Source: Andreprevotia chitinilytica DSM 18519 (GTDB taxonomy: Bacteria > Pseudomonadota > Gammaproteobacteria > Burkholderiales > Chitinibacteraceae). Taken from it: DNA of 44,358 bases. A program made the translations under genes and the position numbers. The notes beneath the pieces are model-generated. The model saw nothing but the letters and a program-made list of their open reading frames with translations, was not told the DNA's origin and ran no database searches. Where the stretch lies: the NCBI RefSeq assembly GCF_000711875.1, contig NZ_KL543993.1, positions 40,522-84,879 on the forward strand, given 5' to 3'. Shown piece by piece: positions 25,784 to 34,359 of the stretch (position 1 is its first letter; each line of letters starts with the position of its first letter).

Positions 25784-27508
25784 ATGAGCAAACCCGTATT
25801 GATCATCGGCGCTGGCCCCGGCGGCTGCGCTTCGGCCCTGACGCTACGCAAACTCGGTCGCGACGTGATCCTGTATGAACGCGCGCCGACGCCGCAGTAC
25901 AAGATCGGCGAATCGTTCCTGCCCGGCACGCTGTCGCTGCTGAAGCGCCTCGGGTTGATGGATCGCATCGATGCCGCCGGCTTCGTCAAGAAACCGTCCG
26001 CCACCTTCATCTGGGGTGCCGATGAAGCACCGTGGACCTTCTCCTTCGCCACGCCGTGCCCGGAACCGTGGATTTTCGATCACGCCCTGCAAGCGCACCG
26101 CGCCGAATTCGATGGTCTGCTGCTCGATGCCGCCCGCGAAGCCGGCGTAGTCATCAAGCAAGGCCACAACGTCACCAAGATCGGTCTGGACGATGCCGAT
26201 GGCGTGCACATCGAATGGGCCACCGATCAGGAAAGTGGCCGCGACGAAGGCAGCTACGTGATCGATTGCTCCGGCCAGGGCGGCCTGATCGCCCGCGAAT
26301 ACAAGCTGCGCCGCTACGACGAGTTCTACCGCAGCCTGGCAGTGTGGAACTACTTCAAGAGCACGCGCGAATTCACTGGCGATCTGAAGGGCACCACGTT
26401 CTCGATCACCTTTAAGGACGGCTGGATCTGGATGATCCCGCTCAAGGACGGCACCTATTCCGTCGGCGCGGTGGTCGATATGGACAGCCTGAAAGACATG
26501 AAGGCGATGGGCGATCTGAACTTCCTGCAGCACTGCCTGCGCTCTGCCCCGGAAGTCGCCACCATCATCAACGTCGATGAGCCGCTGACCGAAACCCGCA
26601 TCATCCGCGAGTGGTCGTATGACGCGGAGAAGTTCTCCTTCGGCCGCGTCTTCATGTCCGGCGATTCGGCGTGCTTCACCGATCCGCTGTTCTCGCAGGG
26701 CGTGCATCTGGCCACCCAATCTGGCGTCAGTGCCGCCGCTGCCATCGACTACCTGTTGGACAATCCGGCACGGGCTGACCAGGTGCATGCGTGGTACGAC
26801 CGCTCCTACCGCGAATCGTATTCGCAGTACCACGAGTTCCTCGCCTCGTTCTACAGCTTCGCCTCGCGCCTGATGCCGGCCTCGTCGTTCTGGACCAAAC
26901 GCCGCGTCGACGGGCTGGCGGACAAGCGTTTCGAGAACAAATTGTGGTTCGCCAAACTCACCGGGCAGGCGCATGACGAGCCGGCCAGCGGCGATCGCGA
27001 TGCGGTCGAGGACTTCGTGCAGCGCTCGGGCAACATGATCAACATCGGCCAGCACTTGCGCAAAACGCTCACCGAAGACTTCACCGAAGAAGAGCTGAAC
27101 GCCGCCCGCCTGAACTGGATTTCCAAGCTCACCAAGTCGCTCAACCGCATCACGGCGTTCCGCTGGGAAGGCGATGAAGTCCGGCTGAACGACACCTTCA
27201 AGATCGATCCGCACAGCTTCGAGCTGAAGGCCTATCAGGTGATCGGCAACGAAAGCGACGTGCGCATGAACAAGTACCCGCTCTCCGCCGCGCACCGCGA
27301 CATCCTGGCGCAGGTGAATCGCCAGAAGATCGGCTACAAGGAACTGCTGCGCCAGCTCAAGGATGTCGACGGGCAGGATCGCGCCTCGCAAATCATCATC
27401 CGCCTGCTCGAAGCCGGTCTGATCAAGGGCTACGACGACGCGGGCGAACAAGTCCACGTGCAACGCCGCCTGCGCTTTGACGGCGTCGGCGCCGAGTACG
27501 AGGTCTGA
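25784..27508 (+). CDS. FAD-dependent halogenase
   Basis: 574 residues. The FAD motif is IIGAGPGGCASAL (residues 7-19), followed by YKIGESFLPGT. The halogenase signature W-x-W-x-IP appears as GWIWMIPLKDG, and GFVKKPSATFIWG places K70 where phenol/pyrrole-type halogenases such as CndH and PltA have their catalytic lysine. FSQGVHLA closes the FAD domain. After about residue 430 there is an extra part ending in a winged-helix-like segment (PLSAAHRDILAQVNR, then SQIIIRLLEAGLIKGY). It should use FADH2, O2 and chloride or bromide on a carrier-bound or free aromatic/acyl substrate. A non-halogenating monooxygenase cannot be excluded. It needs a flavin reductase, not seen here. Confidence 0.85.
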   Translation: MSKPVLIIGAGPGGCASALTLRKLGRDVILYERAPTPQYKIGESFLPGTLSLLKRLGLMDRIDAAGFVKKPSATFIWGADEAPWTFSFATPCPEPWIFDHALQAHRAEFDGLLLDAAREAGVVIKQGHNVTKIGLDDADGVHIEWATDQESGRDEGSYVIDCSGQGGLIAREYKLRRYDEFYRSLAVWNYFKSTREFTGDLKGTTFSITFKDGWIWMIPLKDGTYSVGAVVDMDSLKDMKAMGDLNFLQHCLRSAPEVATIINVDEPLTETRIIREWSYDAEKFSFGRVFMSGDSACFTDPLFSQGVHLATQSGVSAAAAIDYLLDNPARADQVHAWYDRSYRESYSQYHEFLASFYSFASRLMPASSFWTKRRVDGLADKRFENKLWFAKLTGQAHDEPASGDRDAVEDFVQRSGNMINIGQHLRKTLTEDFTEEELNAARLNWISKLTKSLNRITAFRWEGDEVRLNDTFKIDPHSFELKAYQVIGNESDVRMNKYPLSAAHRDILAQVNRQKIGYKELLRQLKDVDGQDRASQIIIRLLEAGLIKGYDDAGEQVHVQRRLRFDGVGAEYEV

Positions 27509-27510
27509 TC

Positions 27511-28215
27511 GTGCAGTCCAGGGGCAGCAATGTCGTGGTGCTCTGCGCCCGCATCGGCCGGCAGCTCTCCGAGCCCGCGCTCGGGCGCTACCTGCGCCTG
27601 CTGCCCGAGGACGAACGCGAAGCCGTGCTGCGAATGCGGCGCTGGCAGGATCGGCAGGCGCGCTTGTTCGGCCGCCTGTTGATTCATCGCGGCCTGCGTT
27701 TGTGCGGCGCGGCGGCCAGGCTGGCCGACCTGCGCTATGGCGAACAAGGCAAACCGTACCTGGCAGGCAGTGAAGTGGAAATCGGTCTGACCCATTCCAC
27801 CGATGTGGTCGCGGCAGCGCTCTGCAGCGGTGGAATGGTCGGCATCGATGTCGAGGAAGCCGGCAAGGTCGAGCGCACGGTACTGAACAAGGTGATGGAT
27901 GCCGGCCTGATCGCGCAAGCCGATGGCTGGCGCGGCCCGATCGATGCCACCACCCGCTTGTGGACGGCGTTCGAGAGCATCGTCAAAGCGGACGGCTGCG
28001 GCATCGTGCTTGGCAGCAAGCACGTGCAACTGGAGTGTGATCCGCAATCGCCCTGGCCCAGCGGCACCTTGCATGGCCGGCGCTGGCATCTGGCCCCGCT
28101 CTCGCCCACCGACGGCAGTTTTGGTTATGTCGCCGCGGCGCGACCGATCAAGGCGTTGCATATCCATCATCTGCAGTTCGCGCCCCCGCGCAATCCGTCA
28201 CGCAACACCTCGTGA
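27511..28215 (+). CDS. Sfp-type 4'-phosphopantetheinyl transferase
   Basis: 234 residues from a GTG two nt after the halogenase stop, with GAGG upstream. The metal-binding motif is VGIDVEE and the second motif is WTAFESIVKADG; the usual lysine of W-x2-KE is phenylalanine here, although the glutamate and the later lysine remain. The enzyme would transfer phosphopantetheine from CoA to the NRPS thiolation domain and the free carrier protein encoded downstream. The last 20 or so residues are basic and of low complexity. The location in the cluster makes the call firm despite the altered motif. Confidence 0.85.
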   Translation: MQSRGSNVVVLCARIGRQLSEPALGRYLRLLPEDEREAVLRMRRWQDRQARLFGRLLIHRGLRLCGAAARLADLRYGEQGKPYLAGSEVEIGLTHSTDVVAAALCSGGMVGIDVEEAGKVERTVLNKVMDAGLIAQADGWRGPIDATTRLWTAFESIVKADGCGIVLGSKHVQLECDPQSPWPSGTLHGRRWHLAPLSPTDGSFGYVAAARPIKALHIHHLQFAPPRNPSRNTS

Positions 28216-28275
28216 AATCCATCACGAAACCAGACACGAGCCCCATCGTGAAACGCAGCAAGGAGGAGTCCTGAC

Positions 28276-28824
28276 ATGACGCAAGCAACATTGGTGGTGG
28301 TGCCCGGCTTGGGCAATTCCGGGCCGGAGCACTGGCAAACCCACTGGGAATACAAGTACCCCGGCACCTTGCGGGTGCAGCAGCAAAATTGGGATCACCC
28401 CGACCGCCAAAGCTGGATCGACACGCTGGATCGCACCGTGCGCGAAACCCCGGGCAAGGTCGTGCTGATCGCCCACAGCCTCGCCTGCGCGCTGATCGCC
28501 AACTGGGCATCGAGCGCCGCCGACATCAGCGACAAGGTACTGGGCGCGCTGCTGGTTTCCCCGGCCGACGTCGATTCACCCGAACACACGCCGGCCGAAG
28601 CCCATGTGTTCGCCCCGATGCCGACGCACCGCCTGCCGTTCCGCAGCCTGGTGATCGCCAGCGATGACGACCCCTACGTCGACATCGACCGCGCCCGTGA
28701 CTTCGCCAATGCCTGGGGTGCCGATTGCATCAGCATCGGCTCGGCCGGCCATATCAATTCGAAATCGAATCTGGGTGAGTGGAGTGCCGGGCAGGTTTAT
28801 CTGGATCGGTTGTTGAGTCATTGA
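28276..28824 (+). CDS. RBBP9/YdeN-like serine hydrolase
   Basis: 182 residues, the family size. It starts with the VVVPGLGNSGPEHW motif, and the nucleophile is S68 in LIAHSLAC. The acid is in ASDDDPYVD (about 130) and the base is H159 in SAGHINSKSNLGEW. Members are small cytosolic esterases or aminopeptidases of poorly known substrate. Inside this cluster it could be an editing thioesterase or a release or processing enzyme. It is preceded by AAGGAGGAG. Confidence 0.88.
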   Translation: MTQATLVVVPGLGNSGPEHWQTHWEYKYPGTLRVQQQNWDHPDRQSWIDTLDRTVRETPGKVVLIAHSLACALIANWASSAADISDKVLGALLVSPADVDSPEHTPAEAHVFAPMPTHRLPFRSLVIASDDDPYVDIDRARDFANAWGADCISIGSAGHINSKSNLGEWSAGQVYLDRLLSH

Positions 28825-28834
28825 GCATTTTTAT

Positions 28835-28941
28835 CCCCTCTCCCATGGAATGGGAGAGGGTTAGGGAGAGGGTGCTTGCAAAGCAAGTTGCAGCTTGCAC
28901 GACCCTCACCCCCCGCCCCTCTCCCATAAATGGGCGAGGGG
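28835..28941. repeat. Hairpin repeat, copy 2 (REP-like)
   Basis: CCCCTCTCCCAT with an immediate inverted partner, a GTTAGGGAGAGGGTG block, a GCTTGCAAAGC hairpin, then ACCCTCACCCCC and another CCCCTCTCCCAT inverted pair. It shares its blocks with copies 1 and 3. It ends 40 nt before the NRPS start, so the longer upstream frame of the NRPS would translate the repeat. Confidence 0.8.
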
Positions 28942-28981
28942 AGTAAGTGCACCACCGCCCACTCTCCAGACAGGAATACTC

Positions 28982-31900
28982 GTGAGTCATCCGCGCTACG
29001 ACCTCAACCTGGCCCAGCAGGACATTTACTTCGATGTGCTGCAGCAATCGGGCACGCTCTATCACGTCGGTGCCCGCATCGATGTCGACGGGCCGCTCGA
29101 TCTGGCGCGGCTGGAGCGCGCCTACCACGCGGTGTTCCGCGATGTGGACACCCTGCGCAGCACGGTGGCGGTGCATAACCACCAGCCTGCGATCACGGTG
29201 CTGCCGGCCGATACCCCGCCGCCCCGCCTGCAGATCACGGCACTGGGCGAGCGCGCCACGCCGGAATGCGTCGAGCAGCATGTCGAGCGACTCTTCGACC
29301 AGCCGTTCGCCTTCGACGGCCACAGCCTGTTGCATCGGCTGCTGGTCATCCTCGAACAGCCCGATCGCCATACGCTGGTCTTTGCCTGCCACCACCTGTT
29401 GATCGACGGCTGGACCGGTCTGCTGCTCTACAAGCGGCTGGTCGCGGCCTACAACGACCCGATCAATAACGACCCAATGCTGATGGGCAAGCTGGTCAGC
29501 GGGACGCCCGTTGAAGTCTGGCCGCACTGCGGCGACGGCAACTATGCCGAGTCCGCCCGTTGCATCAGCGATCAGGCTTATTGGTCGGCGCATTTCCCGG
29601 ATTTGCCCGAGCCGCTGTTCCCGCATCCGCAGCGCATCAAGGGTCGCTCCGACCGGGCGGAGATCGCGCTTGATCCAGCGCTCTATCAAGCATTGCAAAC
29701 CCAGGCACAGGCCATGGGTATCGGGCCGGCAGCGGTGTTTCTCGGCCTGTTCCTGCTGCTGCTGAGCCGCCAGTCCGGTAATCGCTCGCCGTGCATCGGC
29801 ATGCCGATCCTCAACCGCCACAGCGCCGCCGAGCGCACCGTACCGGGCTTGTTCGTCCACCTGCTGCCGGTCCGCGCGCACCTCGACGACGAGACCACGC
29901 TGGGCGATTTTCTGCACGCGCTACAAGGGCAACTGAAAGACCTGTATCGCCATCAACGCTACCCGCTGAGCCGGGTCGCCACCGGTGCCGGCGCGCTGGG
30001 CAAACCGCTGTTCGATTGCGTGTTTTCGTTCGAGCGCCAAGACGTCGGCCCTGCCTTGCTCGGCACCCGCTGCCGGCTGGCCCCTGTCACCCGCGAAGGC
30101 GAGAAATTCCCGCTCACGCTGCACGTGCGCGACTTCGGCGAGACGCAAGCGCCGGAGCTGCATTTCGACTTCAACCAGCACTACTGGGGCACGTACGGCA
30201 TTCAGCCGCTGGTTGAGCAATACCTGCACGGCTTGCGTGATTTCGCCGCCCAACTGGCTGCGCCGGCCAGCGCCTTTGACTTCCAGCACAGCCATTTCAA
30301 TCGGACTTTTCTGGATCAGTACAACCATACCGGCCACGACCTGCCACACGCAGATGCACAGACCGTACTCGACTTGTTCCACCAGCAAGTCGAACGCCAG
30401 CCCGATGCCATCGCCGTGCAGGATCGGGATACGCAGCTGAGTTATCAAGCGCTGAACCAGCAAGCGAACCGGCTCGCCAATTACCTGCTCGCCAGCGGCC
30501 TGATCAGCGGCCCGGATACCCGCATCGCAGTCATGCTGGAGCGCAGCGCGGCAATGATCGTCGCCGTGTGGGCCATCCTCAAGGCCGGTGCGGCTTATGT
30601 GCCGATCGACCGGGATTTCCCGGCTGAGCGCATCGCCTTCCTGATCGACGACAGCGGCAGTGTCGCCACCCTGAGTAACTCCGCGGCGCTGGCGCGACGC
30701 CCACGGTTGCCGGGCAAAGTGATTGAACTGGACATGCACGCCGCCAAGATCGCCGCCACCAGCGATCGCAAGCCTGCCAGCACCGCCAAACCCGCCGATC
30801 TGGCCTACGTGATCTACACCTCCGGCACCACCGGCCAGCCCAAGGGCGTGATGGTGGAGCACGGCGGGCTGCTGAACCGGCTGGCATGGCAGGCTGACTT
30901 TCTGCAGCTCTCGCCCAGCGCAGTGGTACTGCAGAAGACCACCTACACCTTTGATGTCTCGGTCTGGGAAATCCTGCAGCCGATGTGCTTCGGTGCACGG
31001 CAAGTGCTATGCCCGGAGTCCGTCACCCACAATCCGCCGGCGCTGATCCGCTTGATCGAAGAAACCGGCGTCACCTGCCTGCACTTCGTCCCCAGTGTGC
31101 TCAACGCGGTGCTCGCCGCCGTCGGGCCGGTGCAACGGGCCGCTTTGCGCTCAGTGCGCCATGTAGTTACCAGCGGCGAAGCACTGTCGCCGGTCACTGC
31201 GCATAACGTCTTCGCCGCAATGCCGGACGTGCAGCTACTCAATCTCTACGGCCCGACCGAGGCCACCATCGACGTCAGCTATTACGTCGTCCGGCCGCAA
31301 GACAGCGTGGTCTACATCGGCAAGCCAGTGTGGAACACCACGCTGCACGTGCTGGATGCGCAGTTGCAGCCGGTGCCGGTCGGTTGCGTCGGCCAGCTCT
31401 ACCTCGGTGGCATTCAGGTGGCGCGCGGCTATATCAACCGCGACACGCTCAATCGCGAGCGCTTCCTGACCGCGCCGTGGGGCGAGCGCCTGTATTACGC
31501 CGGCGATCTGGCCCGCCTGAGCCCGTGCGGCGAACTGGAATACCTGGGCCGCATCGACGGCCAGGTGAAGATCAACGGCGTGCGTATCGAGGTGGATGAG
31601 ATCGCCAATGCGCTGCTGGCGTGCGCCCATGTGCAGGAAGCGACGGTACGCGCCGTCGCCACCGCCGATGGTGGCGGGCAGATGCTGGTGGCGTACTTCA
31701 CCGCGACGACGGTCATGGATATTGCCCGCCTGCGTGCCGAACTCGCCGCGCGGCTCCCACAGGCGCTGTTGCCGACATTGTTCATCCAGCTCGATCGCCT
31801 GCCGACCAAACCGAACGGCAAGCTCGATGTCGATCAGCTGCCGCCACCGAGCGTCGCCACCAGCGGCGTAGCCAGCACCCCGCCGCAGACTGCGAGCGAG

Positions 31901-32911
31901 CACCAACTGCTGGCGATCTGGCAAGCCTTGCTGCCCGAGCGGGACATCGGCATCGACGATCATTTCTTCGCCATCGGCGGGCACTCTTTGCTGGCGATCC
32001 GCATGCTGCAGGAGATCGGCGAGCATTGCGCAGTAACGCTCGGCCTACGCGATGTATTCCACTATCCGACCATCCGCCAGCTGGCGCAGCGCATGGAGCA
32101 ACAGGGCGAGGACAACAACAGCCTGCTGATTCCGCTGTCCCGCCCCAACGAGGCGGCGGCCACGGCGCAGCAGGTGTTCTTCATCCCACCGATGTCCGGC
32201 TCGTCGACCATCTATCGCACGCTGGCGGAGCGGCTGGGATCGGCCTGCCGGGCATTTGGTCTGCAATACGACGACAACCATTGGGACGACGGCCACGCGC
32301 AGCGGGAGAAAGCCCGTTTCGACTCACTGGCGGCGCTGGCCGAAAGCTTCCACCACGAAATCGTGCTGAATCAGCCGCAAGGACCGTTCGTGATCGTCGG
32401 CTATTCGATGGGTGCCAAGATCGCCTTTGAAATCGCCCGCGAACTGGAGCGGGCCGGTCAGCAAGTCCGCTTGTTCCTGCTCGATGGCGGACCGCAAGAC
32501 GATCCGAAATACGACCCCGATGCCGCCCGCAGCCGGCTGACGCAAGACATCGAGCGGGTGATGCCCAGCCAGCGCGGCGATCTGGAAATCGGGCCGCGCC
32601 TGATGGAAACGCTGCTGCACAACATGCGGCTGGATGCCGCCCATGCCGCGCATGGCCTGATCGACGGCGATATCACCGTGTTCCGCGCCGCACGCAACGA
32701 ACGCCGGCCGAACCTCGACTTGTGGTCAGCCCGCACCCGGGGCGATTTCAACCTGATCGACCTCGATTGCGACCACTTCGATGTGCTCGATGGCCCCAAC
32801 GAAGCCATGCTGGCCGCGCACCTGATCGCGTACCTGAGCCGCGATCAGGCCGCCGCACCGGTGCTGGCCGAAATCACTCACGCAACACCCAACCCATTCC
32901 CGGTTCACTGA
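28982..32911 (+). CDS. Nonribosomal peptide synthetase module C-A(Ser)-T-TE
   Basis: 1309 residues from a GTG with AGGA upstream; the frame opens 29 codons earlier, inside the repeat. The condensation domain (about 5-440) has H137-HLLIDG. The adenylation domain (about 480-960) has YTSGTTGQPKG and NLYGPTEATID, and ends with PNGK; its pocket reads D-V-W-H-V-S-L-I-D-K by eye, which is the serine code. The thiolation serine is S1002 (GGHSLL). The thioesterase has S1142 (GYSMG) and a histidine in CDHFDVLDG. The layout equals EntF, but no dihydroxybenzoate genes are present. It should join an acyl group, probably from the free carrier protein, to serine and release or cyclise the product. Confidence 0.95.
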   Translation: MSHPRYDLNLAQQDIYFDVLQQSGTLYHVGARIDVDGPLDLARLERAYHAVFRDVDTLRSTVAVHNHQPAITVLPADTPPPRLQITALGERATPECVEQHVERLFDQPFAFDGHSLLHRLLVILEQPDRHTLVFACHHLLIDGWTGLLLYKRLVAAYNDPINNDPMLMGKLVSGTPVEVWPHCGDGNYAESARCISDQAYWSAHFPDLPEPLFPHPQRIKGRSDRAEIALDPALYQALQTQAQAMGIGPAAVFLGLFLLLLSRQSGNRSPCIGMPILNRHSAAERTVPGLFVHLLPVRAHLDDETTLGDFLHALQGQLKDLYRHQRYPLSRVATGAGALGKPLFDCVFSFERQDVGPALLGTRCRLAPVTREGEKFPLTLHVRDFGETQAPELHFDFNQHYWGTYGIQPLVEQYLHGLRDFAAQLAAPASAFDFQHSHFNRTFLDQYNHTGHDLPHADAQTVLDLFHQQVERQPDAIAVQDRDTQLSYQALNQQANRLANYLLASGLISGPDTRIAVMLERSAAMIVAVWAILKAGAAYVPIDRDFPAERIAFLIDDSGSVATLSNSAALARRPRLPGKVIELDMHAAKIAATSDRKPASTAKPADLAYVIYTSGTTGQPKGVMVEHGGLLNRLAWQADFLQLSPSAVVLQKTTYTFDVSVWEILQPMCFGARQVLCPESVTHNPPALIRLIEETGVTCLHFVPSVLNAVLAAVGPVQRAALRSVRHVVTSGEALSPVTAHNVFAAMPDVQLLNLYGPTEATIDVSYYVVRPQDSVVYIGKPVWNTTLHVLDAQLQPVPVGCVGQLYLGGIQVARGYINRDTLNRERFLTAPWGERLYYAGDLARLSPCGELEYLGRIDGQVKINGVRIEVDEIANALLACAHVQEATVRAVATADGGGQMLVAYFTATTVMDIARLRAELAARLPQALLPTLFIQLDRLPTKPNGKLDVDQLPPPSVATSGVASTPPQTASEHQLLAIWQALLPERDIGIDDHFFAIGGHSLLAIRMLQEIGEHCAVTLGLRDVFHYPTIRQLAQRMEQQGEDNNSLLIPLSRPNEAAATAQQVFFIPPMSGSSTIYRTLAERLGSACRAFGLQYDDNHWDDGHAQREKARFDSLAALAESFHHEIVLNQPQGPFVIVGYSMGAKIAFEIARELERAGQQVRLFLLDGGPQDDPKYDPDAARSRLTQDIERVMPSQRGDLEIGPRLMETLLHNMRLDAAHAAHGLIDGDITVFRAARNERRPNLDLWSARTRGDFNLIDLDCDHFDVLDGPNEAMLAAHLIAYLSRDQAAAPVLAEITHATPNPFPVH

Positions 32912-32939
32912 CCTCCACCTCTTTTGCAAGGACATTGCC

Positions 32940-33266
32940 ATGGAAAACCAAGTCTTCTCGCTCATCATGAAAACGCTCGAAGCCATCAACGCCGAGCGCG
33001 ACAACCCCATCGACACCAGCGCAGGCTTGCAATTGGCACTGTATGGCACCAACGGCGTGTTCGATTCGATGGGCCTGGTCAACTTCCTGTCCACGCTGGA
33101 AGAAGAAATCGAGGACGAGATGGATCAAAGCGTGTCGCTGACTTCGGAAAAAGCCGTGTCGCGCAAGATCAGTCCGTTCAGCAGCGTGGCTGCACTGATC
33201 GATTTCATCCACGAGGAATTGGGCGTGACAGCCGCGGCAGAAACGCTGGAAGCGGCAACGGTCTGA
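32940..33266 (+). CDS. Free acyl/peptidyl carrier protein
   Basis: 108 residues, strongly acidic, helical. The phosphopantetheine attachment serine is S43 in GVFDSMGLVNFL. The helix after it, LEEEIEDEM, is typical of the partner-binding face. The C-terminus (AAAETLEAATV) is longer than in standard ACPs. It starts 28 nt after the NRPS with AAGGAC as ribosome site. It is the likely substrate carrier for the ligase, SDR and halogenase, and donor to the condensation domain. Confidence 0.88.
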   Translation: MENQVFSLIMKTLEAINAERDNPIDTSAGLQLALYGTNGVFDSMGLVNFLSTLEEEIEDEMDQSVSLTSEKAVSRKISPFSSVAALIDFIHEELGVTAAAETLEAATV

Positions 33267-33287
33267 TCGCCGAGCGAGGAGGGCAAC

Positions 33288-34163
33288 ATGGTTGATATCC
33301 GCAAAGCGACCGAGAACGACTGCGAGCAGGTCTACCAGCTGCTGCGTTCATCACCGCTGAATTCGCGTGGTTTGCCGCGGGAAAATCGCGAGCGCATGTT
33401 TCGCCGCCACTGGGGCGGGGAAGAGGATTACTACGGCTATGTCATGACGGACGAGGACAAGGTGGTGGGCTATATCGGCACCCTGTTCAGCCGGCGCGAG
33501 GTGGGTGGCGTGGAGCGCAAGTTCTGCGAAATCCATAGCTGGTATGTGCAGGACGCCTACCGCAACGAAAGCCTGAAGCTGTTCTTCCCGATCTGCGGCC
33601 TGCGTGGTTATGAAATCACCAACCTCACCCCGACACAGGGCGTGCTCGATATCCAGCGCAAGTTCGGCTTCGTCGATCTGGAAACGCATCTGCGCGTGAT
33701 CTATCCGCTGCCGACGCTGGCATCGTTCACCACCCGCTACCGCCTCCAATATGACCCCGAGCGCATCGACGAACAGCTGGAAGGCGAAGGGCGGCGGGTG
33801 TTCGACGATCACCGTCACCTGAACTGCCTGCACGTGCTGGCCAGCAATGCCGCCGGCGAGACGTGCTACCTGATGGTGAAGAAACTGCGCCGCAGCCACC
33901 TCGAACCCTATGCCCGTGTTTTTTACATCAGCAACTTGAAGGTGTTCCACGAGCTGCTGCCGGTGTTACGCACCCGTCTGTGCCTGAAGCTGAAAGTGCG
34001 TTGTCTGGTGATGAACGACGACCTGCTCGAAGGCCGCACACCGCGCTTCTCATCCCGCATGACGCGGGAAGTGCCGTCGATCTACAAGTCGAAGAACCTG
34101 GGCAAGCAGGATATCAATCACCTGTATTCGGCACCGTTGGTGCTGGATTACTACATGCAGTGA
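33288..34163 (+). CDS. GNAT-fold acyltransferase, last gene of the NRPS operon
   Basis: 291 residues. The N-terminal part (VDIRKATENDCEQVYQLL, then GYIGTLFSRREV and HSWYVQDAYRNESLKLFF) is a GNAT fold. The acetyl-CoA loop R/Q-x2-G-x-G/A is poorly preserved (YRNESL), so it may use an acyl carrier protein as donor instead of CoA. The second half (about 150-291) is not recognised. It has a GAGGAGG ribosome site and lies 21 nt after the carrier protein gene, which fits an ACP-dependent role. Confidence 0.7.
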   Translation: MVDIRKATENDCEQVYQLLRSSPLNSRGLPRENRERMFRRHWGGEEDYYGYVMTDEDKVVGYIGTLFSRREVGGVERKFCEIHSWYVQDAYRNESLKLFFPICGLRGYEITNLTPTQGVLDIQRKFGFVDLETHLRVIYPLPTLASFTTRYRLQYDPERIDEQLEGEGRRVFDDHRHLNCLHVLASNAAGETCYLMVKKLRRSHLEPYARVFYISNLKVFHELLPVLRTRLCLKLKVRCLVMNDDLLEGRTPRFSSRMTREVPSIYKSKNLGKQDINHLYSAPLVLDYYMQ

Positions 34164-34187
34164 GTTGACGACGGTAGCACAAGGGCT

Positions 34188-34293
34188 CCCCTCTCACACT
34201 TGTGGGAGAGGGGCTGGGGGTGAGGGCGCATGTCATGTGCAGCGTCCTTTTCCCGACCCTCTCCCTAACCCTCTCCCACAAGTGTGAGAGGGG
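34188..34293. repeat. Hairpin repeat, copy 3 (REP-like)
   Basis: Perfect 25-nt inverted arms at 34188-34212 and 34269-34293, separated by a 56-nt centre with GGGGCTGGGGGTGAGGG and ACCCTCTCCCTAACCC. The layout and centre match copy 1 closely. It separates the NRPS operon from the acylase gene and may act as a terminator or RNA-stabilising hairpin. Confidence 0.88.
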
Positions 34294-34359
34294 ACTAGAT
34301 TGTGGAGCGACGTTAACGTCACCGCCCCAGCAAGCAGACCCGAACCACCATAAGAACGA

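Noticed and set aside
25844-27463. A 539-codon minus-strand frame opposite the halogenase gene
   Set aside because: It shows no domain motif and its composition follows the codon bias of the real gene.
28982-32911. Assignment of the NRPS as EntF for enterobactin
   Set aside because: Domain order and serine code fit, but there are no dihydroxybenzoate synthesis, transport or Fur-box signals, and a halogenase is present instead.
25548-34293. A CRISPR array
   Set aside because: The three G/C-rich repeats are inverted hairpins kilobases apart, not regularly spaced direct repeats, and no cas genes are present.
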